NCBI RefSeq assembly: GCF_004001045.1
Contig: NZ_BIMK01000036.1
Coordinates: 1-64,000 of the forward strand
Length of the DNA stretch: 64,000 nucleotides
Direction of reading: 5' to 3'
Source: Paenibacillus chibensis
GTDB lineage: Bacteria; Bacillota; Bacilli; Paenibacillales; Paenibacillaceae
How positions within the stretch are numbered: position 1 is the first letter of the stretch; every line of letters begins with the position of its first letter. The notes under the pieces were generated by a model, which was not told where the DNA came from, did no database searches, and saw only the letters and a program-made list of their open reading frames with translations. Shown in pieces: positions 42,612 to 49,952 of the stretch. Position numbers and translations under genes: made by a program.

Positions 42612-43508
42612 CTACTTTCCTTTTTCCGTCGACTTGATACGAGGTTCATAGGAGGAGCTGAGCATCATATTCATGATGATTTCCTCCGCCGCTGCGGTCA
42701 TCTGTTGGCCATCCACGCTGGTATCGCATGCCTTCCACCGGTAATGACGTTCCGCACTGTTGATATATACCGTCAGATCATAAGCATTACCGCCCTCCTG
42801 CAGCTTGCAGGTCTCGGACAGTTTTTGGTCGTTCAGATAGCCGGCGAGCACGAGTTTCCGGTAAATCTTCTGCATGATCTCTTGAGAAAATCTGAAATCG
42901 GCCTCCCGGATTTTGCCGTTCCCCAGGTCCTGCACAAGCTTATGTTCTACGGTATTAATTTCATGCTCCAGCTCCGGACCGTATTTCAGCACGAAATCAA
43001 ACCGGTCCTGCTTGCTCACATCAAAAGGGATCTGCAAAAGCTCGATTTCCGGGTCCTCGCCTATGCAGCCCGTAAGCACATAACGGAGAGAGGTTTCCCT
43101 GTCCTGGCGGATCAGCTTACCGCAGCTGTAGGTGATGACTTGCCCCGTACCGAACTTATCCTCGTTCGTATCGATTCGAAGCTCCACCTGCCCATCCTTC
43201 GTGTAAGTTAAATCATGATAGATCGGATCGCCTTCGATCGTATAGCGGATAAGCCGCTGCTCCCCCTGGGAAGCTTCTGCAAAAGCGTCCAGCATTTCTA
43301 CGTTGTCCACCATCCCGTGCCGATCGATGACATCCCCTTTAGGCAGCTTCTTTTCGGGAATAGGCGGGTTCCCTGTCTTGTTAGATATGGACGTCTCCGC
43401 CGTCTTTTCAGGCGCCGTCTGCCCCGCTTCCTTCGTCGTTCCCGGCTTTTCGGCCGAACAGCCGACCAGTAAAGTCAGCAAAAGCAGCAGTACACTCGCT
43501 CTCAGCAT
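42612..43508 (-). CDS. Two-part DUF4362 lipoprotein
   Basis: 298 residues. Lipobox LVGC (Cys17), then a Glu/Thr/Pro-rich tether. Residues about 58-155 match DUF4362 (LPKGDVIDRHGMVDNVEMLDAF split at the KGDVI motif; TIEGDPIYHDLTY; CGK and LTGC cysteines), as in the smaller lipoprotein at 20656-21120. The remaining 140 residues form a separate domain (HKLVQDLGNGKIREADFRFS and YRWKACDTSVDGQQM). Function unknown; probably exposed on the membrane surface. GAGGGGGAG lies 12 nt upstream. Confidence 0.85.
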   Translation of the reverse strand: MLRASVLLLLLTLLVGCSAEKPGTTKEAGQTAPEKTAETSISNKTGNPPIPEKKLPKGDVIDRHGMVDNVEMLDAFAEASQGEQRLIRYTIEGDPIYHDLTYTKDGQVELRIDTNEDKFGTGQVITYSCGKLIRQDRETSLRYVLTGCIGEDPEIELLQIPFDVSKQDRFDFVLKYGPELEHEINTVEHKLVQDLGNGKIREADFRFSQEIMQKIYRKLVLAGYLNDQKLSETCKLQEGGNAYDLTVYINSAERHYRWKACDTSVDGQQMTAAAEEIIMNMMLSSSYEPRIKSTEKGK

Positions 43509-43597
43509 CTTGATAGGAAGCTCCCCCTCGATCTTGCCCTGTTAATCCTAAGACGCGGAAGGAGAGCTAAAGGTTTCAAGCCTCAATAGAATCCATC

Positions 43598-43635
43598 AAA
43601 AAAAGACCGGGACGCAAGGTGCATTCCGGCCTTTG
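43598..43635 (-). terminator. Terminator of the GbsR-type regulator gene
   Basis: AAAGGCCGG and CCGGTCTTT pair with one mismatch around a 15-nt loop and end in seven T on the minus strand. Confidence 0.8.
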
Positions 43636-43638
43636 ATT

Positions 43639-44208
43639 TCATTCGTTTTCCGCAGGCGGCTCTTTCGGCACCAGCTTGTAAATGTCGCCATTTTCAAAAG
43701 TGTCGATCAGCCGGTCCAGCCACCGATAATAGGCATAGGCATCTTGCAGCTTGGCCTTGTCCTTGTGAAGCATCTCCACCATGTCCGGCTCTTCCGCGTA
43801 CTCTTTCACCAATTTATCAATCTCTTCCATGGATTTCCGCAAAATCATAATGTTCGTTTCCACGGATTTGCGCCATTTAATGTCAAAAAAGTCCGTGAAG
43901 GTCTGGTACCAGTCATACTCCACCTCATACAGATCCTTGCGCGATCCCTTTTCCCATACCTTGTTCACCATCTTAAGGTCCAGCAAGGTCCGCACACCCG
44001 TGCTCATACTGGTTTTGCTCATCTTCATCTCACTGCCCATCTCATCGAGCGTCATTGGCTTGTCCGCAAAAAACAACAGCCCATAGAGATGTCCCGTGGA
44101 TAAAGAAATGCCGTATAAGTCCATGTTTCGCCCAATCGTTTCTATAACACGCTTACGCACTTTGTGAAGCGCAGCGTTCTGTTCCTCTTTGCCCGGGTCC
44201 AAGCCCAT
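43639..44208 (-). CDS. gbsR: GbsR-family regulator of betaine uptake
   Basis: 189 residues from the ATG at 44208, chosen for the perfect AAGGAGG 8 nt upstream. It is a MarR-like winged-helix protein of the GbsR group: LSTGHLYGLLFFADKPMTLD and then MGSEMKMSKTSMSTGVRTL. In B. subtilis GbsR senses choline and represses choline uptake and oxidation. Here the gene is divergent from the glycine betaine importer opuA, which makes betaine-transport control likely. A palindrome lies within its own promoter. Confidence 0.85.
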   Translation of the reverse strand: MGLDPGKEEQNAALHKVRKRVIETIGRNMDLYGISLSTGHLYGLLFFADKPMTLDEMGSEMKMSKTSMSTGVRTLLDLKMVNKVWEKGSRKDLYEVEYDWYQTFTDFFDIKWRKSVETNIMILRKSMEEIDKLVKEYAEEPDMVEMLHKDKAKLQDAYAYYRWLDRLIDTFENGDIYKLVPKEPPAENE

Positions 44209-44304
44209 GCTTGCAACCTCCTTATGTTCAGCCATTCTCTCGCTAGTCTTCCGCCTGTAAAGCGATCCTTTCGGAAGATTCAGAGGCAACAACCTTCTTG
44301 GTCT

Positions 44305-44333
44305 ATTGTAGAAAAACCACTTTTAAAAGTAAA
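44305..44333 (-). promoter_or_regulatory. Promoter of the GbsR gene with a palindrome in the spacer
   Basis: On the minus strand TTTACT (44333-44328) and TACAAT (44310-44305) are 17 bp apart. The 12-bp perfect palindrome ACTTTTAAAAGT (44319-44330) sits across the -35 and spacer, a good place for self-repression. The rest of the 350-bp region between this gene and opuAA contains a possible opuA promoter near 44410-44440 but no clear pair of elements. Confidence 0.65.
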
Positions 44334-44564
44334 GAAGCCTCAGAAGCCGGAATCGGGAGCATCGGGCAGGAAACCCGAGTAATACTTTGTACAGTTTTTT
44401 CTGTGCGTTCTTTACATACGGTTAAAACGTTTGATACGATATTATTGGTTTGTTACACTGTTCAAGTCGCTTCTACACCGGTTCATGATTCATCCAGAGC
44501 ACAAAAGCATAAGGGGTATGTTTGTGCGATTCATATTGAAATGGTTTTAAGGGGGGGGATTATT

Positions 44565-45782
44565 TTGTCCATCTTACAGCTTCAAAAGGTAAGTAAATTG
44601 TTCGGGGCTCATGCGGAAGAATGCGTGAAGCTGCTCGATCAAGGTTGGACCAAAGAAAAAGTAGCAAAGGAAAAATCCGTCACGGTCGGCGTTAACCGGG
44701 TCAGTCTCTCCATCGAGGATGGCGAAATTTTCGTCATTATGGGACTGTCCGGCAGCGGCAAGTCGACGCTTGTGCGCATGCTGAACCGGCTCATCGAGCC
44801 TACCTCGGGGGAAATCCTCGTTCATGGCAAGGATCTGATGAAAATGAATAAAGAACAGCTGCGGACGGTACGCCGCCAGACGATCAGCATGGTATTTCAA
44901 AAGTTCGCGCTATTCCCGCACCGCACCGTGCTTGAAAACGTGGAATACGGACTCGAAATACAGAAAAAAGAAAAGCGGATGCGCAAAGAGAAGGCGAAGC
45001 AATCGCTCGCGCTCGTCGGACTGAAGGGCTGGGAAGACAAACGCCCGGATGAGCTGAGCGGCGGGATGCAGCAGCGCGTGGGTCTTGCCCGGGCGCTTGC
45101 GAATGATCCCGAAATCCTGCTCATGGATGAAGCCTTCAGCGCCCTGGATCCTCTGATCCGGCGCGATATGCAGGATGAGCTGCTGGATCTGCAGGAGAAA
45201 ATGAAGAAAACGATTATCTTCATTACGCATGATCTCGATGAAGCGCTCCGGATCGGCGACCGCATCGCTCTGATGAAAGACGGAGCCGTGGTGCAGGTCG
45301 GAACGCCGGAGGAAATTTTGACGCAGCCGGCCAATGCCTATGTCGAGCGCTTCGTGGAAGACGTCGATCTCTCGAAGGTGCTGACCGCTTCCCATGTCAT
45401 GCGCCGTCCGGAAACGATCATGGCCGATCGCGGTCCGCGCGTCGCGCTGGAGCTCATGCGTGAGCGCGGCATATCCAACCTGTTCGTTGTCGATCGCGCC
45501 AAGCGTCTGCTCGGGGTCATCACGGCCGAGGATGCATCGGCTGCGATGCGCGGCGGACAGTCTCTCGCAGATATTTTGATTACGGACGGTCCCCGGGTCC
45601 TTCCCGAAGTCGTCATCAACGAGCTGTTCGAGATCACCAGTCTGGCCAAAGTGCCGCTGGCGGTCGTGGATGACGAGAATCGCCTTCTTGGCGTGATTGT
45701 CCGCGGAGCCCTGCTCGGAGCGCTTGCGGGAGAGAACCACACGAAGGAGGTGATTCCGGATGCCGAAAATACCGCTGGATGA
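44565..45782 (+). CDS. opuAA: Glycine betaine ABC transporter ATPase
   Basis: 405 residues. The start is TTG at 44565 with a run of eight G (AAGGGGGGGG) upstream; a longer frame lacks sense. Walker A GLSGSGKST, signature LSGGMQQR, Walker B LLMDEAFSALD, and two C-terminal CBS domains (about 280-395) that in OpuA sense ionic strength or c-di-AMP. Matches OpuAA/ProV. It drives uptake of glycine betaine for osmoprotection. First gene of opuAA-AB-AC. Confidence 0.95.
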   Translation: MSILQLQKVSKLFGAHAEECVKLLDQGWTKEKVAKEKSVTVGVNRVSLSIEDGEIFVIMGLSGSGKSTLVRMLNRLIEPTSGEILVHGKDLMKMNKEQLRTVRRQTISMVFQKFALFPHRTVLENVEYGLEIQKKEKRMRKEKAKQSLALVGLKGWEDKRPDELSGGMQQRVGLARALANDPEILLMDEAFSALDPLIRRDMQDELLDLQEKMKKTIIFITHDLDEALRIGDRIALMKDGAVVQVGTPEEILTQPANAYVERFVEDVDLSKVLTASHVMRRPETIMADRGPRVALELMRERGISNLFVVDRAKRLLGVITAEDASAAMRGGQSLADILITDGPRVLPEVVINELFEITSLAKVPLAVVDDENRLLGVIVRGALLGALAGENHTKEVIPDAENTAG

Positions 45783-46626
45783 ATGGATTGAAACGCTCGT
45801 CGGCTGGATGGAAGATCACTTGACGGTCCTCTTTGACTGGATCGCCGCGGCGATCGAGGGTATCGTCAAGGGATTTACCTGGATCTTCATGCTGCCTCAT
45901 CCGTTCTTATTTATCGTCATTCTCGGCGTTCTGGCTTTCCTGGTCGGGCGCTGGTCCTTAACCCTGTTCTCCGTCATCGGCTTCCTGCTGATTTATAACC
46001 TCGGCTACTGGTCGCAAACGATGGATACGCTCAGCCTTGTCATCACCTCGGCCTTGATCTCGGTTGTGCTCGGCATCCCGCTTGGCATCTGGTGCGCTTA
46101 CAGCAAGGGGGCGTCACGAATCATCACGCCGCTGCTTGATTTCATGCAGACGATGCCGGCGTTCGTCTATCTGCTCCCTGCCGTCACCTTCTTCAGTCTG
46201 GGCGTCGTACCGGGCGTCATCGCGTCCGTGATCTTTGCGATTCCGCCGACCATCCGCCTCACCTTGCTCGGCATTCAACAGGTATCCGGCGAGCTGACGG
46301 AAGCAGCCGATGCGTTCGGCTCCACTTCCGGTCAGAAGCTCTTTAAGGTGCAGCTGCCGCTGGCTCTGCCGACGCTGATGGCAGGCGTGAACCAGACAAT
46401 CATGCTGTCGTTGTCCATGGTCGTTATTGCGTCCATGATCGGCGCGCAGGGCATCGGTGCGGAGGTATACCGCGCGGTGACCCAGCTGCAGATCGGCAAA
46501 GGCTTCGAGGCCGGATTGGTCGTTGTTGTTCTGGCCATTGTACTGGACCGTTTTACGCAAGCTTTTTTCAAATCCGATAAGAAAAAGGTCCATCGACGTC
46601 CTTCCAGGAAGAAAGACCGCATTTAG
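45760..46626 (+). CDS. opuAB: Glycine betaine ABC transporter permease
   Basis: 288 residues with about seven membrane segments and the permease loop around EAADAFGSTSGQKLFKVQLP. AAGGAGGTGA lies before the ATG, which overlaps opuAA by 23 bp. The ProW/OpuAB family assignment is clear from sequence and position. Ends with a Lys/Arg-rich cytosolic tail. Confidence 0.95.
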   Translation: MPKIPLDEWIETLVGWMEDHLTVLFDWIAAAIEGIVKGFTWIFMLPHPFLFIVILGVLAFLVGRWSLTLFSVIGFLLIYNLGYWSQTMDTLSLVITSALISVVLGIPLGIWCAYSKGASRIITPLLDFMQTMPAFVYLLPAVTFFSLGVVPGVIASVIFAIPPTIRLTLLGIQQVSGELTEAADAFGSTSGQKLFKVQLPLALPTLMAGVNQTIMLSLSMVVIASMIGAQGIGAEVYRAVTQLQIGKGFEAGLVVVVLAIVLDRFTQAFFKSDKKKVHRRPSRKKDRI

Positions 46627-46705
46627 CGGAAGATGCTTTTTGCGATATCAGGAAACCATGTTTTCAAAGGCAATCCTTACATTTCATAACAAAGGGGAAG
46701 ATCCA

Positions 46706-47620
46706 ATGAAAAAACAAGCGAAATGGCTGTCTCTACTCGGACTCGCTGGCGTATTGATGCTCTCTGCCTGCAACTCAAGCGGCAGCGCGAAAGATGACTC
46801 ATCGCAGGACGGAAGCAGTGCCGAATCGTTCGGCAAACAGGTAAAGCATGAAATCATCGGGATCGATCCCGGCGCCGGCATCATGAAAGCAACGAACAAA
46901 GCCATCGAAGCATACGGGCTGTCCGACTGGAAGCTGATCGAGGGCTCCGGCGCGGCCATGACCGCGACGCTGGCCAAGGATATCAAGAACAAAAAGCCGA
47001 TCATCATCACAGGCTGGACGCCGCACTGGATGTTCTCCAAATATGATCTTAAGTATCTCGATGATCCGAAGAAGGTATACGGGGATGCAGAGGAAATTCA
47101 CACCATCGCCCGCAAAGGCCTGAAAGAGGATGATCCTACCGCTTACGAATTCCTTGACCGCTTCGAGTGGACATCCGATGAGATGGGCGAAATCATGACC
47201 GCGATCGAAGAAGGCGCCAAGCCGGAAGACGCGGCGAAGAAGTGGGCCGACGAGCATGCCGACCGCGTGAATGAATGGATCAAGGATCTGAAGCCGGTGA
47301 ACGGCAACACCTTGAAACTGAGCTACGTGGCCTGGGATTCGGAGATTGCCAGCACGAACCTGCTTCAGTATGTATTGCAAGATAAGCTCGGCTATAAGGT
47401 AACCGCTTTGCAGGTGGAAGCCGGTCCGATGTGGACGGGCGTCGCCAACGGCGACGTGGATGCGACCGCCGCTGCCTGGCTGCCGCTGACGCATGCCGAT
47501 TATATGGAGAAATTCAAAGACAAGGTTGATGACCTTGGCGCCAACATGACCGGCGTAAAAACCGGACTCGTTGTCCCATCGTATGTGGACATCAGCTCGA
47601 TTGAGGATCTAAAGAAGTAA
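46706..47620 (+). CDS. opuAC: Glycine betaine-binding lipoprotein
   Basis: 304 residues from the ATG at 46706, with AAAGGGGAAG upstream. The lipobox is MLSAC (Cys22). The binding domain has the aromatic ligand cage segments of OpuAC/ProX proteins (GWTPHWMFSKYDLKYLDD and the repeated-half AAWLPLTHADYMEKFKD). It presents betaine to the importer. It lies 80 bp downstream of opuAB without a terminator between. Confidence 0.95.
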   Translation: MKKQAKWLSLLGLAGVLMLSACNSSGSAKDDSSQDGSSAESFGKQVKHEIIGIDPGAGIMKATNKAIEAYGLSDWKLIEGSGAAMTATLAKDIKNKKPIIITGWTPHWMFSKYDLKYLDDPKKVYGDAEEIHTIARKGLKEDDPTAYEFLDRFEWTSDEMGEIMTAIEEGAKPEDAAKKWADEHADRVNEWIKDLKPVNGNTLKLSYVAWDSEIASTNLLQYVLQDKLGYKVTALQVEAGPMWTGVANGDVDATAAAWLPLTHADYMEKFKDKVDDLGANMTGVKTGLVVPSYVDISSIEDLKK

Positions 47621-47812
47621 AACCCATATAACGATATTCGCTGGTGACCGCTCCGGTGACGGATCGTACTTCCGATCGCTGTTGTTACCGAATTTCCTTG
47701 AATGATCTCTTCATAAAGTAGAAATTAGCTAACAAAGGCGAACGCTGCGCTTCTTCAGAACGATTCCGTCCCCTCCGCTACTCGATCTTTTCATAAATAA
47801 GGCTTGAAACAA

Positions 47813-47848
47813 AAAGAACTCCAGGACCATGAGGCCCTGGAGTTCTTC
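47813..47848. terminator. Bidirectional terminator of opuA and the lectin-like gene
   Basis: AAAGAACTCCAGG and CCTGGAGTTCTT form a 12-bp stem; T runs occur on both strands but the better one is on minus. Confidence 0.88.
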
Positions 47849-47875
47849 TATATACGAGCGGAACGTCCCCGCTTC

Positions 47876-48640
47876 CTACTCCGCGTCTTTCGCTGCCTTC
47901 TTGCCTTCCGCACGATCGTTGATCGTCACGGTTACCGGCGAATATTCGGCGATGACGGTTTGTCCATGGACCGACACGCTGCCCTCCGGCGAGATGTCTT
48001 TTTCGGTCATGATCCCCAGCGCGATCGTAAACTCATTGAATTTGATCGGAACGTTTTTCTCGCGGCGGATTTCCACGCCGTTCAGATAGAATACCGCTTC
48101 GTCGTTACCGCGGTCATACGTGATTTTGTATGTGTTGAACTCGCGCGCCTTGAAGTTGGTGTCTTCCTTGAAGATGCAGAAATAACGCGTCTTATCGGAC
48201 GGAGGCACTTCCACGCCCGGGAAAGGGAGCACGGCATACACGCTTGCGTACTTGTCGTTGCCGGCAAAGAAATCCAGCGCCGCGCCGGTCGTGAAGTCCA
48301 GCAGGTTCAGCGACACGTAGCCGTCGTACAGATCGTTCGGCGCCGTGTTCTCGCTGCGGGCGCGAATTTGCAGCTCGAAGCTGACCTCGCCCGACTCCGG
48401 CACTTTGATCGTTTCCACGGAATAATACATATGCTTCGCATTATCTAGGATTTGAATCTGATGGTTCTCGCGGCTCAGCGGAGCGCGCACATACAGGATG
48501 CCATTGCGTACGATGACGACCGCGTTCGGCTCGCGGTATTCCCAGAAGGAACCGTCCGGAAGCGGAAAACCGCCTACCTTCCAAACTTCGCCTTCCGATA
48601 AAATCGTATGAAAATCACCGATGACTTTTTGTTGTTCCAT
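47876..48640 (-). CDS. DUF6081-like protein with a lectin-type beta-sandwich
   Basis: 254 residues. Beta-rich with features of the concanavalin/LamG-like fold: SFWEYREPNAVVIVRNG at the start, MYYSVETIKVPESGEVSFELQ split over strands, and YKITYDRGNDEAVFYLNGVEIR, a common pattern of laminarinase-type lectins. I believe it matches DUF6081, but I cannot check this. No signal peptide. AAAGGAAG upstream. It follows the UbiA gene by 52 bp on the same strand and may be cotranscribed. Confidence 0.65.
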   Translation of the reverse strand: MEQQKVIGDFHTILSEGEVWKVGGFPLPDGSFWEYREPNAVVIVRNGILYVRAPLSRENHQIQILDNAKHMYYSVETIKVPESGEVSFELQIRARSENTAPNDLYDGYVSLNLLDFTTGAALDFFAGNDKYASVYAVLPFPGVEVPPSDKTRYFCIFKEDTNFKAREFNTYKITYDRGNDEAVFYLNGVEIRREKNVPIKFNEFTIALGIMTEKDISPEGSVSVHGQTVIAEYSPVTVTINDRAEGKKAAKDAE

Positions 48641-48692
48641 GTTGCAATCGACTTCCTTTCTGTGATGGATCAGTACCTGTCCAAAGGATATG

Positions 48693-49604
48693 TTATATCA
48701 GTCCTTGAATGAATAAGCAGACAATCATGATCAGGCCGCTCAGCTGCGCGGATTTGACGGATGCGCCCATTAACGGCAGGTAAGCGTGGGATGTATTTTG
48801 CGGCTTCAGCTTGCCGTACACCTGATACAGCGGAAGCATGGCCGGAAGAGCGATCAAGCCGTAGATCGGAAGCGCTCCGGCGATGACGCTGACGATCAGC
48901 ATCACGGCTGCAAGCAGCAGCAGGAATCGGGAGAAGTTCAGCGCTCTTCGTTCACCCCACACCACGACAAGCGTACGTTTGCCTGCCTGGCGGTCCGCCT
49001 GCCAATGCAGGAAATGGTGGTTGAACAAAATCAGCGTCGTCAGAAGCCCGATGGGCAGCGACAGCAGCAGCGCTCTCAGGTCCAGATGCGAGGTCTGGAC
49101 GTAATAGGCGCCCATCACCGGCAGCACCCCGAAGGACAGCAGGATCGCAATTTCGCTGTATCCTTTGCCCCGATATCCGAATTTCAGCGGAGGCGCAACA
49201 TAGAAATAAGCGATCAATCCGCCCAGAGCCCCGAATACGAATGCCCAAATGCCGGAGAAAATCGCCAGCACGATGCCGCAAATGGCAGCCACGGCGAATA
49301 ATCCCCAGGTCACGGCCGCAAACTTGCGGACGCTCCAGATCTGGTTGGTCAAAAACCCGGAGTTGGTGGATACCGCATCAACCGTTTCTTTGGCTGCCGT
49401 ATCCGTACCGCTCTTGTAGTCCCACAGATCGTTAATCATGTTGGAGAACAAGTGGGCAGCCGCTGCCCCTACGAGCGTCACCAGGAACAGCCAGACGTTG
49501 AACACCCCGTTCCACACAAAAGCACCGAGCGCGCCCAGCGCAACCGGAATGAGCATCACGGGCACGACACCGAAGCGGGATGCCTTTTTGAATTGTTTGA
49601 GCAT
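48693..49604 (-). CDS. UbiA-family prenyltransferase
   Basis: 303 residues with about eight to nine membrane segments. Both Asp-rich motifs are present: NDLWDYKSGTD (about 58-68) and DRQAGKRT (about 207-214), where prenyl diphosphate and magnesium bind. MenA-type enzymes attach prenyl chains to a quinone precursor; the substrate here is not certain, because it stands apart from other menaquinone genes. AAAGGAG lies 12 nt before the ATG. A promoter with a palindrome occurs about 200 bp upstream. Confidence 0.87.
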   Translation of the reverse strand: MLKQFKKASRFGVVPVMLIPVALGALGAFVWNGVFNVWLFLVTLVGAAAAHLFSNMINDLWDYKSGTDTAAKETVDAVSTNSGFLTNQIWSVRKFAAVTWGLFAVAAICGIVLAIFSGIWAFVFGALGGLIAYFYVAPPLKFGYRGKGYSEIAILLSFGVLPVMGAYYVQTSHLDLRALLLSLPIGLLTTLILFNHHFLHWQADRQAGKRTLVVVWGERRALNFSRFLLLLAAVMLIVSVIAGALPIYGLIALPAMLPLYQVYGKLKPQNTSHAYLPLMGASVKSAQLSGLIMIVCLFIQGLI

Positions 49605-49801
49605 GTCAGCACAATGCTCCTTTCTTTGTTAAAATACCCGCGCTATGCCGGGAATATCACATTCGCACGGAACAGATCATGAATAGAACATGGCCGGCGA
49701 AGCAAATGATAAATTTCACAAACCTCCTCGTTTTTTAAGCAGCAAAGATTCGTCAGAGCTGCATTAATAATAGGAAGAAAGTTGTGCTTCATACTCTTCA
49801 A

Positions 49802-49851
49802 GAATAGCACACTTTATCGGATTTTGTCATGAAGATGTAGAATTTACATCG
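49802..49851 (-). promoter_or_regulatory. Putative promoter and palindrome upstream of the UbiA gene
   Basis: On the minus strand ATGACA (49831-49826) and TATTCT (49807-49802) are 18 bp apart. A perfect 17-bp inverted repeat GATGTA-N5-TACATC lies directly upstream at 49835-49851, a possible activator site. A leader of about 190 nt would follow. Confidence 0.45.
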
Positions 49852-49888
49852 GGAAAGAATGCCAAAAGTCATATACTTTCCAGAACTC

Positions 49889-49935
49889 AAAAAAAGCCAT
49901 GAAGATGACGGCTCCAGGCAGCCGCATTCATGGCG
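49889..49935 (-). terminator. Terminator of the discoidin/beta-helix gene
   Basis: GCCATGAA(T)GCGGCT pairs with AGCCGTCATCTTCATGGC with slight mismatch, ending in seven T on the minus strand. Confidence 0.85.
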
Positions 49936-49952
49936 TTCGGGTCTAACTCCCG

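Larger units (their letters stand above)
49605..49952. other. Intergenic region between UbiA and the discoidin protein
   Basis: About 350 bp without a gene. It contains the putative promoter and palindrome for the UbiA gene (49802-49851) and the terminator of the large secreted protein (49889-49935). No ORF is supported. Confidence 0.6.
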
